A DNA stretch of 64,000 nucleotides, from contig CAJQUN010000002.1 in the NCBI GenBank assembly GCA_907163345.1, positions 40,959,754 to 41,023,753 of the forward strand. The letters are read 5' to 3'. Positions 45,209-57,654 of this stretch are shown in pieces (the stretch's first letter is position 1; each line of letters opens with the position of its first letter). The notes under the pieces are model-generated. The model was given only the letters and a program-made list of their open reading frames with translations. It did no database searches and was not told the origin of the DNA. The position numbers were made by a program, and so were the translations under genes. The DNA comes from Haberlea rhodopensis. Its lineage: Eukaryota; Streptophyta; Magnoliopsida; Lamiales; Gesneriaceae.

Positions 45209-45584
45209 TTGAAGGTGAAAATTGGAAGAAAGTATGAGTCTGTAAGGTACAAACCGATCCCCATGAACCAGGAAGATCGGAAAGATATGCAGATGATACT
45301 TAAGGAACATCTTGACCTTAAGTTAATCTTAGCAGATGTTTCTCCATACAACAGTCTGAGATTTCTCGTACGGAATCATGGAGAAATTAAAAGAGGAAAA
45401 CCAAGATTGGTGATCAATTACAAAGGTATCAACGAGATCTTGGAATTCGATGGATATTATATCCCAAGCAGAGAACATTTGGTAAATAGCATCAAGACTG
45501 CCAAAGTGTTTTTTAAGTTCGATTGTAAATCTGGATTCTACCTGATTAAGATGGAGGAAGCGAGTAAAAGGTTCACAACATTCT
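45209..45584 (+). pseudogene. Pararetrovirus reverse transcriptase, N-terminal part
   Basis: The frame shows FLVRNHGEIKRGKPRLVINY, then FDGYYIPSREHLVN and FKFDCKSGFYLIKM. These are the fingers and first palm motifs typical of Caulimoviridae. It runs directly into the solo LTR at 45585, and the duplicated ATTCT marks the cut. Confidence 0.88.
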
Positions 45585-47544
45585 TGTGGGGTCCTCTTTA
45601 CTTAATCCATTATGTATCATGTTAACATACATATGTGAGTCTGAATTAAGTAATAATATACACTGATTAAGAGTATCTTACTAGTTAAGTTGTTACAGAT
45701 ATAAGATGTACCAAACCCTGATACAAAAACCAACTAACTTTGTTCTCTACATAGACATTACATGTAAAATTAACAACCTAAGCCAGTACAACTCCTATCC
45801 AGTGGTTCACCTCGCAGCGGAATAAGACTCACGATTCCCACGTCTATGCAATCCTACAGAAACATTCACAAAACGTGAGTATAGATAAACAACTATCTCC
45901 GTGCAATATCAAAACACAATATCAATAATAATGATAAAGCACAAGAAATCATCTCATGTGAATGTTCTGTCTCATGCATCCACCAATGCACCATGTCATG
46001 ACATGTCTCAACAAGTACCCTATTATCACGAGACTAAAATGATATGCCTATTCAGCTCAATATGTCAGTGGAACCACCTCACATCTTCATATTAGCAGCA
46101 CATATCATAGTACCGTCCTCAAATGATAATAGCCAGAGCATATACCCAAAAACCGGCGTATATCTCTATATAGCATAACCGAGCATATACCCAAACCAGG
46201 CGTATATCTCTCTGTCACATAACCGAGTATATATCCAAACCAGGCATATATCTCTATGTAACATAACCAAGCATATACCCAATACCAGGCGTATATCTCT
46301 ACCACATGATATCCATGAATGTACAGGCATATGATACTACCAATCATATGATAATAATACAACAGAATTCATATGATATCAATCTCATAACATCATCACA
46401 CAATATCTATACTCCGTACGTCAACACGTACCTGTACTGCGACACAAACGAGATAAATTAGGCGTCACTGGCTAAGTGCCTCGTTGTCCTGTCCCCTGAG
46501 ATGATGCTACAACAATGCCAACAATATATCATGTTATCATAGGCATTAAAATCAAATTCTACAAAAATATAACATTTTTCAACATTTTGGCACTGGCGAT
46601 CGATCGCTATTTCTCACCGATCGATCGCCATCCTGTTCTGCCCCCTCGCGATCGATCGCCATCTCTCGCGATCGATCGCCAAAGTGTTCTGTTTGCTCGC
46701 GATCGATCGCCACATTTTCACCGATCGATCGCTACATGTATAAACCGCCTTAAAATTTACTCTGCCTCGGCGATCGATCGCCACATAGCTCGCGATCGAT
46801 CGCCGATGTCCAGAAAGTTTAGAACATGGCGATTTTCAAGCTTATCTCCATGGTTCTTCTCCTATACCTCATCTTGAACCATTTCAACACGTTTCTTGCA
46901 ATCCCTAGGAACATATTAACATGTTTCTAACATCATAGATTCCAATTCAAAGCATAGAAACATGATACAATTCTTCACATGAACATTGGATAGTTTACTT
47001 AACATATGCAACACCAATGACATAATTCAAATGGAAAGCTATGAATTCTTACCAAGATGTGAAGAAATCACTTCACCTAACTTCCTAGCTCAAATCACAA
47101 GTGAAAAACCAAGCTTCAACTAATAAAATCTCTAAGGGTTTGGAGAGGAGCTTTGTAGAGATTTTGATGTGAAAGTGGTGTAGTATGTGATTCCACCTCC
47201 CTAATCCACTTGATATAGATCCTTAGTTCCCTAATTCACTTGCTATCATGTCATTTAGAGGTATTTACATGTTAAGTAACATGTACATGAAATGAACTCC
47301 AAATTCAAATGCAATTCCAATTGCAAGTAAATTCACATGCATAATCAAATGCCTACTAGTTCCTGACTTGATATGTTATTATGTCATTATACACCATGTT
47401 TCATTCCTTGCCCTTGCCATATATCATTTCATACATGTATTATTTCATTCTTGGTTCCACCCGAACCCCCAATATCATACCGCTAATTGATATCATTACA
47501 CCATAATTATATCACACGTGTATACAACAAATCGAGGCATTACA
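45585..47544 (-). mobile_element. Solo Tekay-type LTR inside pararetrovirus RT
   Basis: It starts TGTGGGGTCC and ends GGCATTACA, matching the ends of the element 1 LTRs, and is homologous along its length. The flanks are ATTCT at 45580-45584 and ATTCT at 47545-47549. The length is 1960 bp. No internal sequence remains. It carries its own cluster of CGATCGATCG motifs at 46596-46806. Orientation by homology to element 1 is minus. Confidence 0.9.
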
Positions 47545-47747
47545 ATTCTCCACCACAAGCACACTACATATGGAATGTCATGCCAATGAGATTGGCAAAT
47601 GCTCCCCAGATATAACAAAGGAAGATGTACAATCTTTTCAAAGATTACTTCAGCTTCATGTTCGTGTACATTGACGATATCCTTATCGCGTCAAGAAACA
47701 TGAAAGAGCATTTTAAACATTTGGAAATTTTTTCAGATGTTTGTTAC
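47545..47747 (+). pseudogene. Pararetrovirus RT, catalytic middle fragment
   Basis: About 200 bp of RT lie between the two insertions. It has a WNVMPMRLANAPQI block, then a stop, and the catalytic FVYIDDILIAS box near 47665-47695. YIDD is a usual caulimovirid variant. The frame differs from that of the N-terminal part, so there is a frameshift as well as the insertions. Confidence 0.82.
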
Positions 47748-49127
47748 TGATAAGTGCGAATTTTACACTTATTTTGCTATGATTTTATTGACTTTTGCGC
47801 TGATTCCTGGACGATTTTTTGCTTTTTGGTATATATTTGTTTTGTTTCAGGAATCTAGGTGAAAGTACATAGAAGTTGAGGAAATGAGCTAGAATGATGA
47901 AAAAAGAACAAATCGAGGCATACATCCTCGATCGATCGAGAAGAAGAGCTCGATCGATCGAGTGAGGCAATTGATTTGGACAACGAGAAGGAACGTTGCT
48001 CGATCGATTGGTAGAAGAGCTCGATCGATCGAGCTAACTTGCTCGATCGATTGGCCAGCGAAGTTTTCAAAAAAAAAATTCCTTATTGAGTTTGGTTCAA
48101 CAAGGACACTTCCATCCAACCCCTCTACTATAATATATCCTCTTGGATGAATTTTTGGACTTTTGCACCTCTTTTATCAGACCTAGGAGCAGCTCTCTCG
48201 CCCTCCAACCACACCAAAAATACCACAAATCGAAGAAGCAAGAGCAACGCAAGAGACGGAATTACGGAGCAATGCACGGAGTGACGCCCTTGTTTATTCG
48301 TATTTATGAACTTATTCACTTTTGAATTTTAAATTTTGATGTTGATATTGTTGAAAGACATATTTTTGCATTATTTTTTAAATATGGTTGTTGGCTAGTT
48401 TGTTTATCAATACATAGGGGATCCCATGTTTGAACCTTTGAGTTAATTATTAATTTTTGATTCGATTTCTATGATCTTTGCGCATAATTTACGTTTTTAA
48501 TACTTTCAAAAGATTAGCTACCTTTTTCATGAATTTGGTAATCGTAATTGACTTGACCATACGCGATTACGATACGACGTAATAAATTAGGCCATGGGTT
48601 TTAGGTTGAGACGGACCAAGTAAAATCTAGCACACATGTGATAGCAATAGATTTACCAAAATCGAAGGCTAGAAGTTTTCACAAAGCATTTTTTGGTATT
48701 AATCGTTCAATAAAGACACGGGAGTGGTTTATTGCACATTAATACTAGACTTGTTATAAATTGACCATAGTATAACAAATGAATTAGGAAAACTCGTCAC
48801 CCTAGAACATAGAATTTTGAATCTTAATTATAGACAACTTATGGGGGATTACATGGGTGAACCGATGCCTTGATAATTGTTTTATCATATTTATTCATAA
48901 TCCATCACCGGTGTTTAGGTTGGTTCTTGTGTTTAAGTCAATTTAGTTTAATAATCACTCTATAATCATAGACTAAATATAGTTAATCTAATTGAAGGTG
49001 GTACTTACTTTCTAATCTTCGTGGGTTCGACACTCGTACTTTTCATAATCTATACTAAAACTTGACACCGTACACTTGCGGTATATAATCGCTACACTGA
49101 AAATAATTGTTTAATATAAAACGATCA
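47748..49127 (+). repeat. Element 3 5' LTR (1380 bp)
   Basis: TGATAAGTGCG...AACGATCA. Bases 47928-48055 carry five CTCGATCGATCGAG-type palindromes. Compared with the 3' LTR it lacks about 90 bp, including two of these motifs. Confidence 0.92.
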
Positions 49128-49133
49128 AGTTTT

Positions 49134-49150
49134 TGGCACCGTTGTCGGGA
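49134..49150 (+). other. Element 3 primer-binding site
   Basis: TGGCACCGTTGTCGGGA lies six bases after the LTR. It resembles the Athila/Tat TGGCGCCGTTGCCGGGG site with transition changes. Confidence 0.78.
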
Positions 49151-49293
49151 TTAGTTTAAGTAATATCATACTAAATTAGTTACTGTAGTTTAGCCATTTT
49201 CGTTTTGCAATTTTTGTTTTTATTTCAATTTAATACTACTACACTCTTTATATTTGTTTTGTTTGCTTTTTGTAGGTTAGTACTCCCTAGTGC

Positions 49294-50273
49294 ATGCTAA
49301 GGAGTGAAAGACTGACACTAGAGCATTTTGACCCTGAAATTGAAAGAACTTTTCATAGGAGATTGAGAGAAGCTCGAGCAATGGCAGAGAGAGATGGAAG
49401 AAGCGAATAAAGGAATGAGGAGGTACCAATTACAAGATCACTGATGGACTATGCACAACCCTCTTTCCAAGGCAACTTATCGAGCATAGCTAGACCAAGG
49501 ATCCAGGCTAATAACTTTGAGATCAAGCCTGCTATAATTCAAATGATTCAACACTCGGTGCAATTTAGAGGAGCAGTCACCGATGATCTTAATGCTCATA
49601 TCTCCAACTTTTTGGAGATATGCGATACTTTCAAACACAATGACGTTACTGACGATGCCATCAGGTTACAACTCTTATTTTTTTCTTTACATGATAAAGC
49701 TAAGAGTTGGTTGAATTCACTGCCTGCAGAATCGATTACTATTTGGGATGGGATGGCTCAAGCTTTCTTATCGAAATACTTTTTTCCATCCAAGACAGCT
49801 AAGATGCAAAATGACATCACCACGTTCGTGCAACACGATCGGAGACACTGTATGAAGCTTGGGAGCGCTTCAAGTATTTATTGCAGAGATGCACTCATCA
49901 CGGCCTTCCTATTTTGCTTCAGGTACAAACATTTTACAATGGTTTATTTTCTGCTAATAGATCCATGGTTGATGCAGTAGCAGGAGGTACCGTTATGAGA
50001 AAGACATCTGATGAGGCCTATACACTTTTTTAAGAGATGGCTTCTAACAATTATCAGTGGCAGTCTGAGAGGAATGTGCCAAAGAGACCAATTGGGGTGC
50101 ATCAAGTGGATGACGTGACAGTGATAGCCGCCCAGTTGGAAGCATTAAATAAGAAGATTGACAGTTTGAGCATGACAGCGATGCAGGCTCAAGTGATCAT
50201 GTGCGAATTATGCGGAGGCAACCATCCTAGCACGGAATGCCAGACATGTAATCCTTTTGTTAGGATCAAATAG
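49294..50273 (+). pseudogene. Element 3 gag, N-terminal and middle part
   Basis: The ATG at 49294 opens MLRSERLTLEHFDPEIERTFHRRL. A TAA at 49408-49410 interrupts it, and the same frame goes on through MDYAQPSFQGNLSS to the Gag core IRLQLLFFSLHDKAKSWLNSL and MAQAFLSKYFFPSKTAKMQNDI. A frameshift near 49835 follows. The zinc knuckle CELCGGNHPSTEC (CX2CX3HX4C) is at about 50200-50240, in the frame that runs to the solo LTR at 50258. Confidence 0.85.
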
Positions 50274-50282
50274 GAGTGCTTA

Positions 50283-50313
<31 letters not shown>

Positions 50314-51347
50314 TGGAGGGGGTGAATAAACACTCTACTAAAATTTATCTTTTTATATTTTCCTGGATTGATTTCACTTGGGTTAGCAAATGAAACCTAT
50401 TTATTAATCAATTCTAATCTGAACATACCACTGATAGTGTGAGTGCGAATCGGTCTGTTCTTGGTTAGTAAGACCGGTATGATATCTTGAAACACGAAGT
50501 AGTGCGATATGTAAATAGACAGGATGTGTTTCTGGAAGTTCGAAGGCAACCCCTTCTTCCAATTTAGGAAAGATTCACTAGAAGACTTTGAGTAATACAA
50601 TCCCGTTGTACAACCTCGATTCAGTTGGATTTACCCCAATACCAGACTAAAACTCCTAGTCTCTCAATCTGTTCAGACATAATCCGTCTGACAGTTACAA
50701 AGAACTCACTCTTCTATCTTAGAACAAATACAATTGATAGAGTGAATTATTCTAAGCACAAATGATCCTTAAGCGATCAAATAAAACAATAAGACATGCT
50801 TTTAACTTTGAGCAGATCAACAAGATGAAGTCTTTCAATGATAGTGTTATGCTCAAATGGATGCTCAATAAAATGATTGATTGTTGATCTCGTATGCGTT
50901 TTGTATCTCTTGTATTGTCTCGTATGTTGAGCATTTAAGTTGCACCTATATATAAGCATTTCTGCCAAAGACAATATTTCCTTTTGTGTGCAACTCTTTA
51001 CTTTAGTCAATCTCTGAACAAACTGCAGTCTTCTATTTTAGACTCTTTCCCTTCTAGTCTGTTCTTTCGGCGCTTGCCAGATAAGATCTGCTTTGTCTAT
51101 TTACAATTTAAGGTAACTTCAGTCTTTGGTCTATTTCAGCATTAAATGCTTCAATAAATAGTCGTTGATTATTCGGACTGATGAATGAAGTTTGCTAACT
51201 TATTCTGAATTGATAAGTTCTGATCTGATCTGCATTGATCTGCGTCGATCTGGTCTGTTCTGATCTGGTTGACATCGATCTAGTCTGTTTTGTCATTGTT
51301 TTTATTGGTCTGGTCTGTTTTGTCATCTTTAAAATTCGGAACCAACA
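50258..51347 (-). mobile_element. Solo Copia-type LTR in element 3 gag
   Basis: It starts TGTTAGGATC and ends GGAACCAACA (minus strand TGTTGGTTCC...CCTAACA). The flanks are CCTTT at 50253-50257 and ACTTT at 51348-51352, one mismatch. Element 3 gag reads on in frame across the site when the LTR and one flank copy are disregarded, which supports the mismatch being a later mutation. It holds a run of 29 G's near one end and repeated TGGTCTGTT/GATCTG words at 51218-51330. Confidence 0.8.
50285..50313. repeat. Poly-G run (29 G)
   Basis: An uninterrupted G run, followed by TGGAGGGGGTG. It could form a G-quadruplex. Its length is doubtful because sequencing of such runs is error-prone. Confidence 0.9.
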
Positions 51348-51352
51348 ACTTT

Positions 51353-52460
51353 TCTTCAAACTACTGAAAATGCTAACTTTGTAGGAAACAGGCCACCACA
51401 GGGTAACTCATACTCCAACAATTATAACCAACCGTGGAGGAACCATCCAAATTTCTCTTGGTCCAACCAAAAGAATGTCTTGAATCCACAACCTCCACCG
51501 GGTTATCCACCAAAGCCGAGTATGGAAGAGTTGTTGATCAAGTTCATGACAGTGACAGAGAATAGGATGCAAAATCAAGATGCGTCAATTAAGAATTTGG
51601 AGACTCAAGTGGGGCAATTGGCAAATATGTTAGCTGGAAGAGCACCAGGAAGCCTACCTAGTGATATGGAAAAGAATCCTAGAGAGCAAGCCGATGCAAT
51701 CTTATTGAGGAGTGGAAAAGAGACTGGGTCACATACTGATAGTAAGAATGATGAACACAGAGTTGAGTTGGACGGCGAGGACGATAAGTATACACACGAC
51801 AATGGTAAGTCTACTACTACCACTACGCCTCTCACACCACCCAAGCTGGTACAAATCCCTCTCTCATTTCCTGCTGCATTAAAAAGGCTAAGTATATGCC
51901 AGTTTTGCTAAGTTCTTAGAAATTTTTAAGAAATTACAGATAAATATTCCATTTGCTGATGCCTTACTTCAAATGCCTAGTTATGCTAATAAGAGGAAAT
52001 TGGGTGAGCACGAGACGATTAAGTTAACTGGTGAGTGTTCTGCAGTTGTCCAAAACAAACTGCCTCCTAAGTTAAAAGATCCAAGGAGTTTTATTATACC
52101 TTGCATGATTGGGTCTATTTCATTTACAAAATCTTTATGTGATTTAGGAGCAAGTATTAATCTTATGCATTTGTCAATTTTCAGGAAGTTAGGGCTTGGA
52201 GAGCCAAATCGACCTCGGTTTCATTACAATTGGTAGATAGGTCCATTACATACCCACGAGGAATCATCGAGGATGTTCTAGTAAAGGTTGATAAATTCAT
52301 CTTCCATACAAATTTCCTCGTGTTGGACATGGAAGAAGATGTGGACACACCACTGATCTTGGGGAGACCATCTCGCCACTGGAAAGGCACTGATAGACGT
52401 CCAACAAGGGAAGTTGATCCTCCGTGTACAGGAGGATCAAGTCACTTTCAACGTTTTTAA
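51353..52460 (+). pseudogene. Element 3 gag C-terminus and protease
   Basis: After the solo LTR the Gag tail has Asn/Gln/Pro-rich repeats and then the Athila signature VGQLANMLAGRAPGSLPS with NPREQADAILLRSGKE (51620-51720). The protease frame 51973-52236 has CSAVVQNKLPPKLKDPRSF and the active site LCDLGASINLMHLS (DLGAS). It continues from 52230 in another frame to the PLILGRPS box. Frameshifts lie near 51905 and 52235. Confidence 0.85.
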
Positions 52461-52809
52461 AGCTATAAACACCCACATGATGAGCATATGTGTTTTAGTG
52501 TTGATATGATTGATGTGTTGCCTGCTAATGTGTTTAAGAGAACACGCAAGGATGAATTGGAAGCCTGCTTGGTAGATGACATGGAAGAGCTGGACGAGAA
52601 TGTCGAGTTGAAAGAGACTATCTCTCATTTAAATGAAATTCTTCCTCACAATAGGCGTGTGAAGAGCAATTTAGGAGAGTTGGGAAAAGGGACATAAAGC
52701 CACAAAAGCCTTCCATCCACCAACTCTTGAACTCAAAACCATCCCTCCTCATCTCAAGTATGTTTATTTAGACCTTAATGATTCATTACCTGTAATTGTT
52801 TCTTCATCT

Positions 52810-54280
52810 TTGACAGGTATAGACGAACTACTTAGGATTTTGAGGGAGCATAAGCAGGCATTTGGATGGAAAATGGCGGACATAAAAGGGATAAGCCCAT
52901 CGACGTGTATGCATAAGATCTTGATGGAGGATACTTACAAGCCCTTGGTGCAACCACAACGCCGGTTGAAGCCAAAGATGCAAGAAGTGGTAAAAGCTGT
53001 GGTCATCAAACTTCTGGATGCAGGTATTATCTATCCCATTTCTAATAGTGCATGGGTCAGTCCTGTGCAATGTGTGCCAAAGGAGGTATGACTGTAGTTA
53101 CAAATGAAAACAATGAATTAATCCATATTAGAACAGTCACAGGTTGGCGCGTCTGCATTGATTATAGGAATTTAAATGAAGCCACCCGTAAAGACCATTT
53201 CCCATCCCATTCGTTGACCAAATGATAGAGCGTCTGGCAGGATATGATTTCTACTATTTTCTGGATGGATATTCTGGGTATAATCAAATAGCTATTGCAC
53301 CTGAGGACCAAGAGAAGACTACCTTCACTTGTCCTTATGGTACATTTGCATTTAGGAGAATGCCATTTGGATTGTGTAATGCGCCTGCAACTTTTCAAAG
53401 ATGTATGATGTCTATCTTTCATGACATGGTTGAAAAAAAATTAGAGGTCTTTATGGATGATTTTTCTGTCTTTGGGGATTCTTTTGATTCTTGTTTACAT
53501 AATCTTGACTTGGTATTAACAAGGTGTGAAGAGACGAACTTGGTACTGAATTGGGAAAAATTTCACTTCATGGTACAAGAAGGATTAGTCTTGGGAAACA
53601 AAATATCCCAAAAGGGTATAGAAGTGGACCGAGCAAAGATTCAAGTGATACAAGAACTACATCCACCGGTATCAATGAAGGGGGTTCGAAGCTTTTTAGG
53701 CCATGTGGGTTTTTATAGGAGATTCATTAAAGATTTTTCAAAGATTTCAAAACCTCTATCTCATTTATTAACTAAGGATGCACCATATGATTTCACTCCT
53801 GATTGTGTACGAGCATCAGAGACATTGAAAGAGAGGTTAATAACAACACCTGTGTTGATAGCACCGGATTGAGATCTTCCATTTGAACTGATGTGTGATG
53901 CTAGTGACACTGCAGTGAGAGTGGTACTGGGACAACGGAAGAACATGGTATTTCACACCATTTACTATGCTAGTAGAACTTTGAATGAGGCACAACAAAA
54001 TTATGCCACCACTGAAAAGGAACTTCTAGCAGTAGTATTTGCCTTTAACAAATTCCATTCCTATATTTGCATGTACAAATTAATTGTCTACACTGATCAC
54101 TCTGCATTAAATATCTCCTTGATAAGAAAGATGCCAAGCCACGCTTAATTCGATGGATTCTCTTGTTACAAGAGTTTGACTTAGAAATTAGAGACAAAAA
54201 AGGAGTAGAGAACGTAGTAGCTGATCCCCTATCTATGATTGATAACGAGATTGAAGGGCATGAAATTGAAAAATATGAAA
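52810..54280 (+). pseudogene. Element 3 reverse transcriptase-RNase H
   Basis: RT begins near 52810 (LLRILREHKQAFGWKMADIKGI). The core frame 53222-53872 has FLDGYSGYNQIAI, FAFRRMPFGLCNAPATFQ and the catalytic VFMDDFSVFG box. FMDD is usual in Athila RTs. The hinge VRSFLGHVGFYRRFIKDFSKIS follows. A TGA at 53870-53872 then precedes the RNase H part (53891-54148: CDASDTAV, YASRTLNEAQQNYATTEKELLAVVFAF, YTDHSAL) and the end near 54240 ([12 protein letters not shown]). A frameshift near 53090-53220 separates the first RT part from the core. Confidence 0.9.
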
Positions 54281-54585
54281 TAAACAAAAAAATTCCTTAT
54301 GAACAACTTTTTCAAGTTCTTACACTACCTTGTTACGCTGATTTTGCAAATTATTTTGGTTAGCGGTGTCCTTCCACAAATGATGTTTTATCAAAAGAAA
54401 ATATTTTTATCTGATGTCAAGCACTACATGTGGGAGGAGCCATTTTTGTTCAAGGTTTGTACGTATAATATGATTAGGAGATGCGTGCCAGAGGAGGAGA
54501 TGGTGTTCATCATGAGCCATTGCCATGACCGAGAGGTAGAGGGACACATGGGTCCAACTAAAACTGCTGACAAGGTACAACTAGT
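54281..54585 (+). pseudogene. Element 3 integrase zinc-binding domain only
   Basis: The frame shows EEPFLFKVCTYNMIRRCV, EEEMVFIMSHCHDREVEGHMG and TKTADKVQ, the start of the HHCC zinc-binding domain. The second Cys pair and the whole catalytic core are absent. Sequence changes abruptly after DKVQ into the next ORF region, which indicates an internal deletion. Confidence 0.78.
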
Positions 54586-55480
54586 TCTGTGTATGTCAAA
54601 GGGAAAAAATGTTGAGTTTAGTCACCTCGAAATCAATAACCACTATCAGATGCTTTCAATCAAGGATAGTGAATACAACGCCTTCATGGACGGTATAGTC
54701 GATTATGATGAGTTATTTTCTGTTATCAGCATTGAGGGAACAGAGTGGCAAAGGACAAACCATGGAGAGCCTCAGTTGGTCCTTAAGAAACAGTTGAAAC
54801 CGGAGGCATAGGCGTGGTTCTCATTCATAGCCGCCAGGGTCATGCCATCGACCCACGTATGAAGTCACCAAAGAGCGAGCTACCTTGGTATATGCCATCC
54901 TCACTGGGAAAATGGTGGACCTAGAGGATATCATAAATGATCATATCCGAGATATCGGAACACGTCCGTCCCTTCAGCATTACCATTTCCCTCTATCATC
55001 GCTGCCATGTGCAAGAAACGTGGAGTTGAATGGGGCGCCGATGATGAACTCCTACCACCAAAGGGCCCCATAGTGGTTGATGGACTACCACCTCCTACTG
55101 GCCAACGTAGGGCACATCCACGACCTTCGAGCAGCCATCCTACTGGACCATCATCATCTTCTGTTGCAGTGCCTACATCTGTCACACTGGACTCCTTACA
55201 CCAAAATCTCCAAGACATACGCCTGGAACAGAGGGACATCCGAGATGAACAGAGGGAAAAATGCTTGGACCAATAACAGATGAATCAACGCCATATGGAA
55301 TTCAGGCAATATCAATTTGCATGGAACACTTCCTTGGCATAGGGTTTCCCGGCTATCCACTTCCCACCACAGCTAGAGTTCCCACCACAGCCATAGTTTC
55401 CACCATACCAGCCGGGTGTGTCGTACCACCCAGTTCCCCACCAGAGCATGATGCGGACGACGATCATTGACGATCGTCGT
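54586..55480 (+). pseudogene. Element 3 downstream ORF (putative plant transposon domain)
   Basis: The frame runs on from the integrase fragment to QLVLKKQLKPEA, then a TAG at 54808-54810. The continuation reads AWFSFIAARVMPSTHV, and later pieces show AMCKKRGVEWGADDELLPPKGP and a Gln/Arg-rich LEQRDIRDEQRE. This resembles the 'putative plant transposon protein' domain proteins encoded by Athila-type elements outside gag-pol. Their function is unknown. Frameshifts near 54860-55000 break it. Confidence 0.55.
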
Positions 55481-56186
55481 CGAGGTATGTGTTTTGCTAT
55501 TGCTCTTATTAAATTACTATACATTGAGGGCAATGCACGTACTAAGTTTGGGGGGTGTTTCCTGATAGCTGTTGTGTTCGTTGCTTCTTGCATATTGAGT
55601 TGTTCTTAAATGGGACTAAGTTGTTCTTGAGCACATCTAAATAAATTTTTGTTTTTGTGGAAATTGAGTTCAACTTTAAAAATAAATGAATCAGACTTGC
55701 AAATGTATTACATGATGAGATTAATCTCCATCTTAACTAGAAATTTTTGACTTGTTTACAAATTATACTCTGTTCGTTGAATTACACTACCTTTCTTTGA
55801 AACCGACACCAAAGACCTGACATTATAAGCTTAAAAAGACCATCTGATCCATGTCTAGGGAATAATTACATTAGTGGAGAAGTGTTTGAAAAATAGGTCT
55901 ATGGACTGCTTGATAGTAATCTTGACTTTGAGTTTACAAGCATTATTTGATCGTAAAGATATGTATAAAACTCAAGATTGACAATAGCACACACGCACGT
56001 TCCGATATTGCGATGTATTGCGTGGCTAAAGAGAAAACACTTCTTGTTGATTGTTGAATTGATTCTTGTTGAAGTGTTAGTGGGATTTCTGAGCTTTTAC
56101 ATTTTCTTTTAAAGTATTGAGGATGAACTCGACATTTTAATCTTAATTGCTTGCTCAAGGACGAGCAAGTTTAAGTTTGGGGAAGT
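55481..56186 (+). other. Element 3 3' non-coding region and polypurine tract
   Basis: CATTGAGGGCAATGCACGT and TAAGTTTGGGGGGTG (55535-55557) are typical of Athila 3' regions. The tract TTTAAGTTTGGGGAAGT at 56170-56186 directly before the LTR is the polypurine tract. Confidence 0.75.
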
Positions 56187-57654
56187 TGATAAGTATGAGT
56201 TTTACACTTATTTTGCTATGATTTTATATTGATTTTTGTGTTGATTCCTGGACGATTTTACGCTTTTTGGTATATATTTGTTTTGTTTCAGGAATCTAGA
56301 TGAAAGTACATATAAATGAGCTAGAATGATGAAAAAAGACCAAATCGAGGCAACGGAGGAAGAAATTGGAAATTTACATCCTCGATCGATCGAGAAGAAG
56401 AACTCGATCGATCGAGTAAGGCAGGTGATTTGGCCAACGAGAAGGAACGTTGCTCGATCGATCGGTAGAAGAGCTCGATCGATCGAGCATGGCAGAAATT
56501 TTCATGAACGAAAAGGTTGAGACGTTGAGTGCTCGATCAATCGAGCTAACTTGCTCGATCGATCGGCCAGCGAAGTTTTCAGAAAAAAATAATTCCTTTT
56601 TGAGTTAGGTTCAACAAGGACACTTCAATCCAACCCCTCTACTATAAATATATCATCTTGGAAGAATTTTTGGACTTTTGCACCTCTTTTATCAGACCTA
56701 GGAGCAGTCCTCTCACCCTCCATCCACAGCAAAAATACCACAAATCATTGAAGAAGCAAGAGCAACGCAAGAGACAGAATTACGGAGCAACGCGCGGAGT
56801 GACACCCTTGTTTATTCATATTTCTGAAATTACTGAAATTATTCACTTCTGAATTTTCAGGTTTTGATGTTGATATTGTTGAAAGACATATGTTTGCATT
56901 ATTATGTGAATATGGTTGTTGGCTAGTTTTTTTATCAATACATAGGTGATCCCATGTTTGAATCTTTGAGTTAAATATTAATTTTTGATTCGATTCTATG
57001 ATCTTTGCGCATAATTTACGTTTTTAATACTTCAAAAAGATTAGCTACATTTTGCATGAATTTGGTAATCGTAATTGACTTGACCATACGAGATTACGAT
57101 ACGACGTAGTAAATTAGGACGTGGGTTTTAGGTTGAGACGGACCAAGTAAAATCTAGCACACGTGTGATAGCAATAGATTTACCAAAATCGAAGGCTAGA
57201 AGTTTTCACAAAGCATTTTTCGGTATTAATCATTCAATAAGGACACGGTCGTGATTTATTGCACATTAATACTAGACTTGTTATAACTTGAGCATAGTAT
57301 AACAAATGAATTAGGAAAACTCGTCACCCTAGAACGTAGAATTTTGAATCTTAATTAATAGACAACTTATGGAGGATTATATGGGTGAACCGATGTCTTG
57401 ATGATTGTTTTATCATATTTATTCATAATCCATCACTGTTGTTTAGGTTGATTCTTGCGTTTAAGTCAATTTAGTTTAATAATCACACTATAATCTAGGC
57501 TAAATATAGTTAATCTAATTGAACGTGGTACTTACTTTCTAATCCTCGTGGGTTCGACACTCGTACTTTTCATAATCTATACTGAAACTTGACACCGTGC
57601 ACTTGCGTTATATATCGCTACACTGGAAATAATTGTTTAAAATAAAAGCGATCA
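56187..57654 (+). repeat. Element 3 3' LTR (1468 bp)
   Basis: TGATAAGTATG...AGCGATCA. Bases 56382-56570 carry seven CTCGATCGATCGAG-type motifs. Confidence 0.92.

Larger units (their letters stand above)
47748..57654 (+). mobile_element. Element 3: Athila-like Ty3/gypsy element in pararetrovirus
   Basis: LTRs at 47748-49127 and 56187-57654 both start TGATAAGT and end CGATCA. The flanking duplication is GTTAC at 47743-47747 and 57655-57659. The order is primer site, gag, (solo LTR), gag end, protease, RT, RNase H, integrase zinc domain, a further ORF, polypurine tract. The DLGAS protease and the gag motifs place it in the Athila group. The integrase core is missing, and stops and frameshifts are frequent. 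Confidence 0.92.
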
